Shown piece by piece: positions 23,003 to 30,203 of a DNA stretch of 42,609 bases. Both the position numbers and the translations under genes were made by a program. The DNA is from an uncultured Eubacteriales bacterium (GTDB lineage Bacteria; Bacillota; Clostridia; Oscillospirales; Oscillospiraceae): the NCBI GenBank assembly GCA_900547745.1, contig URHT01000013.1, positions 1 to 42,609 of the forward strand, read 5' to 3'. The notes beneath the pieces were generated by a model that worked only from the letters and a program-made list of their open reading frames with translations, was not told where the DNA came from and made no database searches. Positions within the stretch are counted from its first letter, which is position 1. Each line of letters starts with the position of its first letter.

Positions 23003-23934
23003 AGCTTGGCGGTGAGCCACAGGCCGATGTCCTCAAAGATCTGCCGCTGCTGGGCTTTCTCATTGAGGATCTCGTGGCGCAGACCGGGGTACAGCTTCAG
23101 CGTACAGTCCTGCACACCGGCGCGGCGGAACTCCTGATACGTCCGGCGCACGCCGTTGCCGCAGTCGCCCACCGGGTCTTTGGCGCCGGCGATGAGCAGC
23201 ACCGGCGCCTGGGGATCCATCTGCCGCAGATTGCTGAGCCGCTGGTTGAACCGGATGCCCAGCAGCATCTGGCGGAACAGCCCCACCGTGGCGTCCGCGC
23301 CGCACAGGGGATCGGCCATGTAGGCGTCCACGTTGTCCGTGTCGGCGGACAGCCAGTCGCAGCTGGTGCGGTTGGGGGCGAACAGCCTGTTGTACGCGCC
23401 GAAGGCCAGCTTCGTCACCAGCTCGCTGGTGCCGCTCTCACCCACCACGGCGCCCACGGCCTTGGCCACCGCCAGACCGCCTGCGATGACGGCCTTGGGC
23501 TGCCAGCCGGTGCCCATGATGATGGCGGCCTTCACGGTGCCGGGATAGCGGATGAGATAGGTGCGGGTCAGGAACGATCCCATGCTGTGGCCCATGATGC
23601 ACAGGGGCACGTCGGGGTACCACAGGCGGATGCGCTGGTGCAGCACATAGATATCGTCAACCACGGTGTGCCAGGTGTTGCCCTCGCCGAAGTAGACGGG
23701 GGTGCCGCCCTCCGGCAGGGACAGGCCGTGGCCCAGATGGTCGTGACCCACCACGGCGATGCCCAGGCTGTTGAGATAGCGGGCAAAGGCGTCGTACCGG
23801 GCGATGTGCTCCGCCACGCCGTGGCAGAGCTGCAGCACGGCCCGGACGCTGCGGCCCTCCGGCTCCCAGCGCATGCCGTGCAGCTGTGTTTTCCCGTCGG
23901 TGGACAGGAAGGTGAATTCGCTCATATTCGTCAT
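22999..23934 (-). CDS. Alpha/beta hydrolase, monoacylglycerol lipase-like
   Basis: 311 residues. Nucleophile Ser117 in GHSMGS, acid Asp253 in GAKDPVGD and His287 in GLRHEIL make a complete triad, and the HG of the oxyanion region is CHGVAEH (37-43). It belongs to the serine-aminopeptidase S33 / lysophospholipase group, cytoplasmic, with no signal peptide. The neighbour on the other strand is glycerol kinase. A lipase that releases glycerol would make metabolic sense, but the substrate is unknown. ATG at 23934 behind AGGAG (10 bases). Confidence 0.88.
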   Translation of the reverse strand: MTNMSEFTFLSTDGKTQLHGMRWEPEGRSVRAVLQLCHGVAEHIARYDAFARYLNSLGIAVVGHDHLGHGLSLPEGGTPVYFGEGNTWHTVVDDIYVLHQRIRLWYPDVPLCIMGHSMGSFLTRTYLIRYPGTVKAAIIMGTGWQPKAVIAGGLAVAKAVGAVVGESGTSELVTKLAFGAYNRLFAPNRTSCDWLSADTDNVDAYMADPLCGADATVGLFRQMLLGIRFNQRLSNLRQMDPQAPVLLIAGAKDPVGDCGNGVRRTYQEFRRAGVQDCTLKLYPGLRHEILNEKAQQRQIFEDIGLWLTAKL

Positions 23935-23962
23935 GGAAATCCCGCTCCTTTCGTGGTATAAT
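23934..23962 (+). promoter_or_regulatory. Promoter of glpK
   Basis: TGGAAA, 17-base spacer, perfect TATAAT (23957-23962), 65 bases before the glpK start. The -35 overlaps the start of the divergent hydrolase gene. Confidence 0.7.
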
Positions 23963-24027
23963 CCACAGATAACCTGATGGTGGTCATAGTGTACCACACA
24001 AAAATGAAAAAGAAAAGAGGAGAAGCC

Positions 24028-25521
24028 ATGTCCGATCACATTCTGGCGCTGGATCAGGGTACCACCAGCTCCCGGGCCATCGTATTTGACCGGGAGGGCC
24101 GCATCGCGGCCATGTCCCAGCACGCCTTTGCCCAGCACTACCCACGGGACGGCTGGGTGGAGCACGACCCCCTGGAGATCTGGGACACGGAGCGCCGGTC
24201 GGCGGCGGAGGCCATCGCGGGCTTTCCCGCCGGCAGCATCGCCGGCATCGGCGTCACCAACCAGCGGGAGACGACCATCCTCTGGGATAAGGCCACGGGA
24301 AAGCCGGTGTACAACGCCATCGTCTGGCAGTGCCGCCGCACGGCGGAGCTGTGCGAGGATCTGAAGCGGCAGGGACTGGACGAGCGTATCCAGTCCGCCA
24401 CGGGCCTGCTCATCGACGCCTACTTCTCCGGCAGCAAGATCCGCTGGATCCTGGACAACGTCCCCGGCGTCCGGCAGCGGGCGGAGCGGGGCGAGGTGCT
24501 GTTCGGCACCGTGGAGACGTGGCTCATCTGGCAGCTCACCGGGCAGCACGTCACGGACTACTCCAACGCCAGCCGCACCATGCTCTTTGACATCCGCCGC
24601 CTGTGCTGGGACGAGGAGCTGTGCGGTATTCTGGGCGTCCCCATGGCCATGCTGCCCCGTCCCGTGCCCAACAGCATGGTCTACGGCACGGTGCGCCCCG
24701 GCATCGAGGGGCTGGAGAAGCTGGCGGGCGTGCCGGTGTGCGGCGCCGCCGGCGACCAGCAGGCCGCCCTGTTCGGCCAGACCTGCTTCGCCCCCGGCGA
24801 GGCCAAGAATACATACGGCACCGGCTGCTTCACCCTGATGAACGTGGGCGATACGCCGGTGCGCAGCCGGGCGGGACTGGTGACGTCCGTGGCGTGGCAG
24901 GTGGGGGACAGGACCACCTACGCGCTGGAGGGCAGCGTTTTCAACGGCGGCAGCACCATCCAGTGGCTGCGGGACGAGCTGCACATCATCTCCTCCGCGC
25001 CGGAGATCAATACGCTGGCGGCCACGGTGCCGGACAGCGGCGGCGTGGTGGTGGTGCCGGCCTTCACGGGACTGGGCGCGCCCTACTGGGACATGTACGC
25101 CCGGGGCGCGGTGCTGGGCATCACACGGGGCACCGGCCGGGGCCATCTGGCCCGTGCGGTGCTGGAGTGCATCGCCTATCAGGTCACGGATCTGATGCTG
25201 GCCATGCGGCAGGACGCCGGCTGTGACATCACCATGCTGCGGGCGGACGGCGGCGCCAGCGTGTCCGATATCCTGCTGCAAATGCAGGCGGATCTGCTGC
25301 GCATCCCGGTGGATCGTCCGGAGATGGTGGAGACGACGGCCTTCGGCGCGGCGGCGCTGGCGGGTCTGAGCTGCGGCGTCTGGCGGGACATGGAGGAGCT
25401 GAAGGCTCTGCGCCGCAGCCAGCGGGTGTTCCTGCCGGAGGGGACGCAGGCGGACTGCGACCGGAACTACCGGCTGTGGAAGCGGGCGGTGTCCCGTGCG
25501 GCGGACTGGATCGAGCATTGA
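24028..25521 (+). CDS. glpK: Glycerol kinase
   Basis: 497 residues, the standard length. FGGY-family motifs: phosphate loop DQGTTSSRAIVFD (8-20), the glycerol contact region WQCRRTAELCEDL, ATGLLIDAYFSGSKIRWILD (about 128-147) and the C-terminal signature GGASVSDILLQMQAD (about 408-422). It turns glycerol and ATP into glycerol-3-phosphate. No glpF or glpD is adjacent, so this is a stand-alone gene, with its own promoter. ATG at 24028 behind AGGAG. Confidence 0.97.
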   Translation: MSDHILALDQGTTSSRAIVFDREGRIAAMSQHAFAQHYPRDGWVEHDPLEIWDTERRSAAEAIAGFPAGSIAGIGVTNQRETTILWDKATGKPVYNAIVWQCRRTAELCEDLKRQGLDERIQSATGLLIDAYFSGSKIRWILDNVPGVRQRAERGEVLFGTVETWLIWQLTGQHVTDYSNASRTMLFDIRRLCWDEELCGILGVPMAMLPRPVPNSMVYGTVRPGIEGLEKLAGVPVCGAAGDQQAALFGQTCFAPGEAKNTYGTGCFTLMNVGDTPVRSRAGLVTSVAWQVGDRTTYALEGSVFNGGSTIQWLRDELHIISSAPEINTLAATVPDSGGVVVVPAFTGLGAPYWDMYARGAVLGITRGTGRGHLARAVLECIAYQVTDLMLAMRQDAGCDITMLRADGGASVSDILLQMQADLLRIPVDRPEMVETTAFGAAALAGLSCGVWRDMEELKALRRSQRVFLPEGTQADCDRNYRLWKRAVSRAADWIEH

Positions 25522-25552
25522 CCGGCTCGTGAACAGTGTGTAAATTTCGCCA

Positions 25553-25576
25553 TTGTCCGCTTGCATCGGCGGACAA
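25553..25576. promoter_or_regulatory. 8-bp dyad over the -35 of the zinc-ribbon gene
   Basis: TTGTCCGC and GCGGACAA, perfect complements, flank eight bases that include the -35 (TTGCAT). It could be an operator, or a weak terminator of glpK; there is no T run after it, which favours the operator. Confidence 0.55.
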
Positions 25577-25589
25577 AACGCGGTATACT
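25561..25589 (+). promoter_or_regulatory. Promoter of the zinc-ribbon gene
   Basis: TTGCAT, 17-base spacer, TATACT, 41 bases before the start. Confidence 0.8.
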
Positions 25590-25629
25590 ATGCAGCAATA
25601 GAACAGCAATATTTGAAAGGAGAAACAGC

Positions 25630-26049
25630 ATGAGCATTCTGGACAATCTGAACACCTTGGGCAAGAAGGCGCAGGAGTACGCCGGTGTTGCCGTGGATAA
25701 GGCCAGGGATCTGGCGGAGGCTGCCGCCGATAAGGCAAAGTCCGCTACCGACGCCGCCAAGCTGAACATGGCCATCCTCACCGAGCAGCGCGAGCTGGAG
25801 AAGAACTACCGCGCCATCGGCGAGTGGTTCATCTCCGAGTATACCGGCGAAACGCCCGACGCCGTCAAGGACGTGGTGGCCGCCGTCAACGCCTCCAAGG
25901 CCCGCATCGCCGAGCTGGAGGCCGAGAAGGCCGCCAAGGTCGAGCCCGCTGCCGAGGAGGAGACGGTCAGCGTCAAGGTCTGCCCCGTCTGCGGCGCAGC
26001 CAGCGAGGACAAGTTCTGCCCCCACTGCGGCGCGCCCATGGGCGAGTAA
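25630..26049 (+). CDS. Coiled-coil protein with C-terminal zinc ribbon
   Basis: 139 residues from the ATG at 25630 behind AAAGGAG. Residues 1-100 are helical and rich in Ala, Lys and Glu, a likely coiled coil; 110-139 carry CPVCG and CPHCG (Cys118, 121, 130, 133), a zinc ribbon. Proteins of this shape are common in Clostridia and usually have no assigned role; a DNA- or envelope-associated function has not been shown. Own promoter and strong terminator, so monocistronic. Confidence 0.85.
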   Translation: MSILDNLNTLGKKAQEYAGVAVDKARDLAEAAADKAKSATDAAKLNMAILTEQRELEKNYRAIGEWFISEYTGETPDAVKDVVAAVNASKARIAELEAEKAAKVEPAAEEETVSVKVCPVCGAASEDKFCPHCGAPMGE

Positions 26050-26064
26050 GCAGACAGGATACGC

Positions 26065-26102
26065 AAAAAAAGAACAGCCGTCACGGACGGCTGTTCTTTT
26101 TT
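26065..26102. terminator. Bidirectional terminator
   Basis: AGAACAGCCGTC/GACGGCTGTTCT (26071-26082, 26086-26097), ACG loop, As before and Ts after. Confidence 0.92.
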
Positions 26103-26111
26103 CGCGCCTAT

Positions 26112-26753
26112 TTACTGCTTTACCCACTCCAGCGAGGAGGAGATACCCATGCTCTCCAGCTCGGACAGCAGGGCGTTGTCGTCGCTCCACGTCATGGTGC
26201 CGCCGCTGAGGGCGTAGCCCATGGACTCCTCGGCCTTGAAGCCGCTGCCGTTCTCGCTGAGATACAGGCGGCCCTTTTCGGCCTTGTAGCTGCCGGCAGT
26301 GATGTCGCTGCCGATGTCGCCCAGCAGGGCGCTTACGTCAAAGGCGGACAGAACGCTGTCCACCAGACCCTCCACGGTGAGCCCGCTCCCGTCCAGCGCC
26401 TTGTCGTACTCCTCCCGGGTCATGCCCTGCTTTTCAGCCTCCTGATAGGTCAGCTCCACGATGACAGGCTTCAGTGCCTGTATGTACGCGGTGAAGGAGG
26501 CGGCGGTGGCGTCGGTGTCCACGCCCATGGTGAAGGTGCCGTCGTCGTTGAACACGGCGGTGAGGAACATCTGCATGGGCGTCTCCGAGGCGTACTCGGC
26601 GTCCAGCGCGCCGCCGATCTCCGTGTCCATCTGCGATGTGATGTCCACCGTACACTGCCATGTGCCCACCAGCTGCTTGCTTTCATTGCTGCCGCAGGCG
26701 GTGAGACTTAGTGCCAGCACCAGCGTCAGCAGAAGCGCGGTCAATTTTTTCAT
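26112..26753 (-). CDS. Lipoprotein of unknown function
   Basis: 213 residues. Lipoprotein signal MKKLTALLLTLVLALSLTAC with lipobox LTAC (Cys20). The mature part starts GSNESKQLVGTWQC and ends SSSLEWVKQ; the opening LVGTWQC-(x)n-DDGTFTMG resembles lipocalin-like or DUF4923-type beta-barrels of Firmicutes, by shape only. ATG at 26753 behind GGAAAGGAAAG. It has a perfect consensus promoter and lies divergent from a LysR regulator that may control it. Confidence 0.8.
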   Translation of the reverse strand: MKKLTALLLTLVLALSLTACGSNESKQLVGTWQCTVDITSQMDTEIGGALDAEYASETPMQMFLTAVFNDDGTFTMGVDTDATAASFTAYIQALKPVIVELTYQEAEKQGMTREEYDKALDGSGLTVEGLVDSVLSAFDVSALLGDIGSDITAGSYKAEKGRLYLSENGSGFKAEESMGYALSGGTMTWSDDNALLSELESMGISSSLEWVKQ

Positions 26754-26805
26754 GATGTCTTTCCTTTCCAGTGGATGATATTGTGCGGCCCGGCCGCTGG
26801 TGGGC

Positions 26806-26834
26806 ATTATAGCCGAAACGCTGTACCGTGTCAA
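26806..26834 (-). promoter_or_regulatory. Consensus promoter of the lipoprotein gene
   Basis: Minus strand TTGACA (26834-26829), 17 bases, TATAAT (26811-26806), a full match to the vegetative consensus. Confidence 0.92.
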
Positions 26835-26853
26835 TCGAAACGCGGGTTTTTTC

Positions 26854-26882
26854 TTGCAAAATGCCGCGTTATCCTGTATGCT
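26854..26882 (+). promoter_or_regulatory. Promoter of the LysR gene
   Basis: TTGCAA, 17-base spacer, TATGCT, 24 bases before the start. Confidence 0.7.
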
Positions 26883-26905
26883 GGTAGGGAAAGGGAGGGG
26901 GAGAG

Positions 26906-27832
26906 ATGACGCTTTTACAGATGCGCTATATTCTGGAGGTCGACCGCTGCGGCTCCATGAACCGGGCGGCGCAGGATCTGTTCGTGTCCCAGTCGGCGCT
27001 GTCCACCGCCATTCTGGAGGTGGAGAAGGAGCTGGGCATCACCGTGTTCCGCCGCAGCAACCGGGGCGTGGTGCTGACGGAGGAGGGCCGGGAGCTGGTA
27101 GCCCAGATCGCGCCCATTGTGGAGCGCAGCGGCCGTATCGCCCGGTATTACAGCGAGCACCGGGCGGAGAACCGGGTCACGCTGTCCGTGGCGTCCCAGC
27201 GCTATCCCTTCTGCGCCAAGGCCTTCGTGGAGTACCTCCACCTGCTGGAGGAGCCCCGCATACAGGTGAGCTTCAAGGAGATGGAGATGGCCGCCGTCAT
27301 CGACGAGGTGTTTCGCCGCCAGAGCGCGATGGGCATCATCTTCGTCTCCGACATGACGGAGCACTTCATCGGCCGCATCCTGCAGGAGAAGGATCTGGAG
27401 TTCTGCCAGCTGGCCACCCTGCGCCCCCGGGTGTTCATGCGCCGGGGCCATCCGCTGGCGTCGGAGCCGTCGGTGCGGCTGGAGCAGCTGTACGCCTATC
27501 CCTATGTGGTGTTCACCCAGTCCGACAGCAACTACCAGTACGCGGAGGAGGCGGTGGTGGGCACCGGCGCCCAGTTCGACCGGGTGGTGTGCGTCAGCGA
27601 CCGGGCCACGGCCTACAACGTCATGGCCCACACCAACTGCGTCTCCACCGGCAGCGGCGTCATGCCGGAGGGCTACGGCGACGACCGGCTGGTGACGCTG
27701 CCCCTGACCGGGCAGGTACACGATATGCGTCTGGGCTATATCAAGCTGCGCTCCGTACCCCTGACGGAGACGGGGGAGAAGTTCGTGGACATCCTGACCC
27801 GCAGCCTTGCCGAGCTCGGCGAGGGCGTATAA
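26906..27832 (+). CDS. LysR-family transcriptional regulator
   Basis: 308 residues. The winged HTH (1-65) includes MNRAAQDLFVSQSALSTAILEVEKELG and the typical FRRSNRGVVLTEEG; the rest (90-300) is the two-lobed ligand-binding domain. LysR proteins bind upstream of divergent targets, so the lipoprotein gene on the other side is the first candidate. The inducer is not predictable. ATG behind GGGAGGGGGAG. The gene is followed by an 11-bp tandem repeat array, then a terminator. Confidence 0.93.
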   Translation: MTLLQMRYILEVDRCGSMNRAAQDLFVSQSALSTAILEVEKELGITVFRRSNRGVVLTEEGRELVAQIAPIVERSGRIARYYSEHRAENRVTLSVASQRYPFCAKAFVEYLHLLEEPRIQVSFKEMEMAAVIDEVFRRQSAMGIIFVSDMTEHFIGRILQEKDLEFCQLATLRPRVFMRRGHPLASEPSVRLEQLYAYPYVVFTQSDSNYQYAEEAVVGTGAQFDRVVCVSDRATAYNVMAHTNCVSTGSGVMPEGYGDDRLVTLPLTGQVHDMRLGYIKLRSVPLTETGEKFVDILTRSLAELGEGV

Positions 27833-27843
27833 CGGCGGAAAAC

Positions 27844-27909
27844 CTGCAATAAACCTGCGAAAAATCTGCAATATATCTGCAATAAACCGGAAATATATCT
27901 GAAAAAAGG
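27844..27909. repeat. Six degenerate 11-bp tandem repeats
   Basis: Units CTGCAATAAAC, CTGCGAAAAAT, CTGCAATATAT, CTGCAATAAAC, CGGAAATATAT, CTGAAAAAAGG, exactly 11 bases each, just after the LysR stop and running into the terminator. The period is about one helical turn, with AT tracts in phase. Confidence 0.85.
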
Positions 27910-27932
27910 ACGCCGTTCAGGCGTCCTTTTTT
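27902..27932. terminator. Convergent terminator LysR / rRNA methyltransferase
   Basis: AAGGACGCC/GGCGTCCTT stem within A6...T7, 5-base loop. It works for both strands. Confidence 0.92.
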
Positions 27933-27938
27933 TGCAGG

Positions 27939-29168
27939 TCACACCACCTGAAAAATAAAAAATTTCAGGTAGCTCGTCTCGTCCACGCCCCACAGGATGG
28001 GGTGGTCGGCGCACTGCTGCCGCGCCTCGATCTGCCGCAGCTGCACCCCCGCGTCCCGTGCGGCGCTGCGCAGCATTTTGATGAACAGCTCCTCCGTGGC
28101 GAAGTGGCTGCACGAGCAGGTGGCCAGATACCCGCCCCGGGGCAGCAGCCTCATGGCCCGGTAGTTGATCTCCTTGTAGCCGGTCATGGCGTTGTGTACC
28201 GTCCGGCGGCTCTTGGTGAAGGCCGGGGGATCAAGGATGATGAAATCGTATTTTTTCGGCTGCTTTTCCAGCTGGGGCAGCAGGTCGAACACGTTGGCCG
28301 CCATGCAGTCCATGACGCCGTCCAGCCCATTGCGGCGGGCGTTCTCCGCCGCGCACTGCACCGCGAACTCCGACACGTCCACGGCGGTGACATGGGCCGC
28401 GCCGCCCCGGGCCGCGTTGAGGGCGAAGGAGCCGGTGTGGGTGAAGCAGTCCAGCACCGTCCGGCCCTTTGCCAGACGGGCCACCGCCTGCCGGTTGTAC
28501 TTCTGATCCAGAAAAAAGCCGGTCTTCTGGCCGTTCTCAAAGTCCACGGTGTAGACGATGCCGTTCTCCACGATGTCCACCGCCGTCTTTTCCGGCGGCG
28601 TCTCGCCGGGCAGGGGATACCAGCCCTTGGCCTGCGCCATGCCTTCCAGCTCCCGGATGGCCGCGTCGTTGCGCTCGTAGATGCCCCGGATGTCCTGTCC
28701 GTCCTCCCGCAGCACCTTGGCCAGCAGGGAGAACAGGCGGGGCTTGATGCGCTCCATGCCCAGACTCAGGGTCTGCGTCACCAGCACGCTCTCGAACCTG
28801 TCCACCGTCAGGCCGGGGAACAGGTCGGCCTCGCCGAAGATCACGCGGCAGCAGCGGCTGTCCGTCCCGCCCATCACCGTTTTGCGGTAGTCCCATGCGT
28901 AGCGGATGCGCCGCTCCCAGAAGGCGTCGGAGAAGTCGTCATTGGCGTTGCGGCTCAACAGACGTACCCGGATCCTGGAGCGGCTGTTGTAGAATCCGCA
29001 GCCCAGCCAGCAGCCCCGGCGGCTCACCACGTCCACCAGTCCGCCGTCCTCCGCGCCGCTTTCCACGGACGTGACCTCGCCCTCGTAGACCCACGGGTGC
29101 CCGCCGGTGAGGGCGGCCTCCCCCTTGGGGGTGATGGTGACCTTCGCATAGGGACGCGCAGCTTTCAT
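27939..29168 (-). CDS. Class I rRNA methyltransferase, RlmI-like
   Basis: 409 residues. PUA domain (about 1-80, ITPKGEAALTGGHPWVYEGEV), a central domain, then the Rossmann methyltransferase fold with SAM motif I DCFTHTGSFALNAARGGA (about 242-259) and motif IV DPPAF (about 313-317), and TCSCSHF near 350. This is the pattern of the RlmI/RlmK-L type m5C rRNA methyltransferases. The exact nucleotide modified is not determined here. ATG at 29168 with its own promoter 32 bases upstream. Confidence 0.9.
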   Translation of the reverse strand: MKAARPYAKVTITPKGEAALTGGHPWVYEGEVTSVESGAEDGGLVDVVSRRGCWLGCGFYNSRSRIRVRLLSRNANDDFSDAFWERRIRYAWDYRKTVMGGTDSRCCRVIFGEADLFPGLTVDRFESVLVTQTLSLGMERIKPRLFSLLAKVLREDGQDIRGIYERNDAAIRELEGMAQAKGWYPLPGETPPEKTAVDIVENGIVYTVDFENGQKTGFFLDQKYNRQAVARLAKGRTVLDCFTHTGSFALNAARGGAAHVTAVDVSEFAVQCAAENARRNGLDGVMDCMAANVFDLLPQLEKQPKKYDFIILDPPAFTKSRRTVHNAMTGYKEINYRAMRLLPRGGYLATCSCSHFATEELFIKMLRSAARDAGVQLRQIEARQQCADHPILWGVDETSYLKFFIFQVV

Positions 29169-29199
29169 GGTACATACCGCCTTTCATTTCGTGGCCGCC

Positions 29200-29228
29200 A
29201 TTATAACACATCTTCCCCGGATTTTCCA
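29200..29228 (-). promoter_or_regulatory. Promoter of the rRNA methyltransferase gene
   Basis: Minus strand TGGAAA (29228-29223), 17-base spacer, TATAAT (29205-29200). Same boxes as the glpK promoter. Confidence 0.7.
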
Positions 29229-29265
29229 TATAAATGTGGTGAACGACATTGAAAGGGGAATGACC

Positions 29266-30006
29266 ATGCCAAGCGTGTATCTGAGTCCCAGCACACAGGA
29301 ATACAACCCGTACATCACCGGCGCCGGCAGCGAGGAGTACTTTATGAACCTCATCACCGACGCCATGGAGCCGTACCTCACCGCCAACACCATCCGCTTC
29401 GGCCGCAACACGCCGGAGATGACGGCGGCCAGCTCCATCCGGCAGGGAAACGCCGGGAACTACGACTTCTATCTGGCCCTCCACTCCAACGGCAGCACCG
29501 ACGGCAGCCGGGAGGGTACCGTCCGGGGCGTCATTGCCTTCTACTACCCCGGCAGCGCCAACGGACAGCGGGCCGCCGACATCTTCGTGCGGAACCTCAA
29601 GACCATCTACCCGCTGCCGGAGAAGGTCTACACCCGCTCCACCACCGCGCTGGGGGAGGTGCGCCAGCCCCGGATGCCCGCCGTGCTGCTGGAGCTGGGC
29701 TACCACGACAACTACGCCGATGCCCGCTGGGTGCAGAACAACATCCAGGCCATCGCCGCCAATCTGGCGCTGTCCCTGACGGAGTACTTCGGCCTGCCGT
29801 TCATCACGCCCCTTACGCCGTGGCGGGGCACGGTGCGCACCCAGTCCGGGAGCCTGAATCTGCGGGACTATCCGTCCACGTCGGGCCGGGTCGTCGCCCA
29901 GCTGCCCTCCGGCACGGCGGTGACGGTCTACGGCCGCACCGGGGAATGGTACAGCGTGGGCTATCAGGGCCATCTGGGCTATGCCGCCGCCGCGTACATC
30001 CAATAG
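29266..30006 (+). CDS. N-acetylmuramoyl-L-alanine amidase with SH3 domain
   Basis: 246 residues from the ATG at 29266 (AAAGGGG eight bases upstream; ATG 29260 also possible). Amidase_3-type catalytic domain (1-180) with second-His motif LALHSNGS and catalytic Glu in VLLELGYHDN, then a bacterial SH3 domain (about 185-246, GSLNLRDYPSTSGRVVAQLPSG). The first zinc-binding His, usually in a DPGHGG-like motif, is replaced by SPSTQE. There is no signal peptide, so it may act within the forespore-mother cell space, be released on lysis, or be exported differently. It shares the LSPS N-terminus with the prophage endolysin at 41209-42009. Confidence 0.85.
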   Translation: MPSVYLSPSTQEYNPYITGAGSEEYFMNLITDAMEPYLTANTIRFGRNTPEMTAASSIRQGNAGNYDFYLALHSNGSTDGSREGTVRGVIAFYYPGSANGQRAADIFVRNLKTIYPLPEKVYTRSTTALGEVRQPRMPAVLLELGYHDNYADARWVQNNIQAIAANLALSLTEYFGLPFITPLTPWRGTVRTQSGSLNLRDYPSTSGRVVAQLPSGTAVTVYGRTGEWYSVGYQGHLGYAAAAYIQ

Positions 30007-30070
30007 GGGGGCGCGGCTGGCAAAATCGGTGAACTGCCTAAAAAACACAGGTCATTTTTCCGGTTTGCCC

Positions 30071-30099
30071 TTGACAGTTGACTATAATATGTTTAATAT
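30071..30099 (+). promoter_or_regulatory. Promoter of rny
   Basis: TTGACA, 17-base spacer, TAATAT. A leader of about 100 bases follows, with a small hairpin GGCAC/GTGCC at 30151-30165. Confidence 0.7.
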
Positions 30100-30203
30100 T
30101 GTAAAGGATTATCATCGGGAGGACAGGGGTACCTTTCGGTTATTTTCTAAGGCACATCTTGTGCCGACCTATACTAACCATTACAACATAGGAGGAATGC
30201 ACC

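Noticed and set aside
24028..25521. Other FGGY sugar kinases (xylulokinase, gluconokinase)
   Set aside because: Length and motifs (DQGTTSSRAIVFD, GLLIDAYFSGSKIRWILD) are those of glycerol kinase.
25553..25576. Terminator of glpK
   Set aside because: A hairpin is possible, but no T run follows, and it overlaps a good promoter; operator preferred.
27844..27909. CRISPR-like array
   Set aside because: Units are 11 bases with no spacers; no cas genes in the window.
29221..29240. Sporulation-type promoter (CATATAA) before the amidase-SH3 gene
   Set aside because: The -10 has a mismatch at a defined position and no matching -35 lies 16-18 bases upstream.
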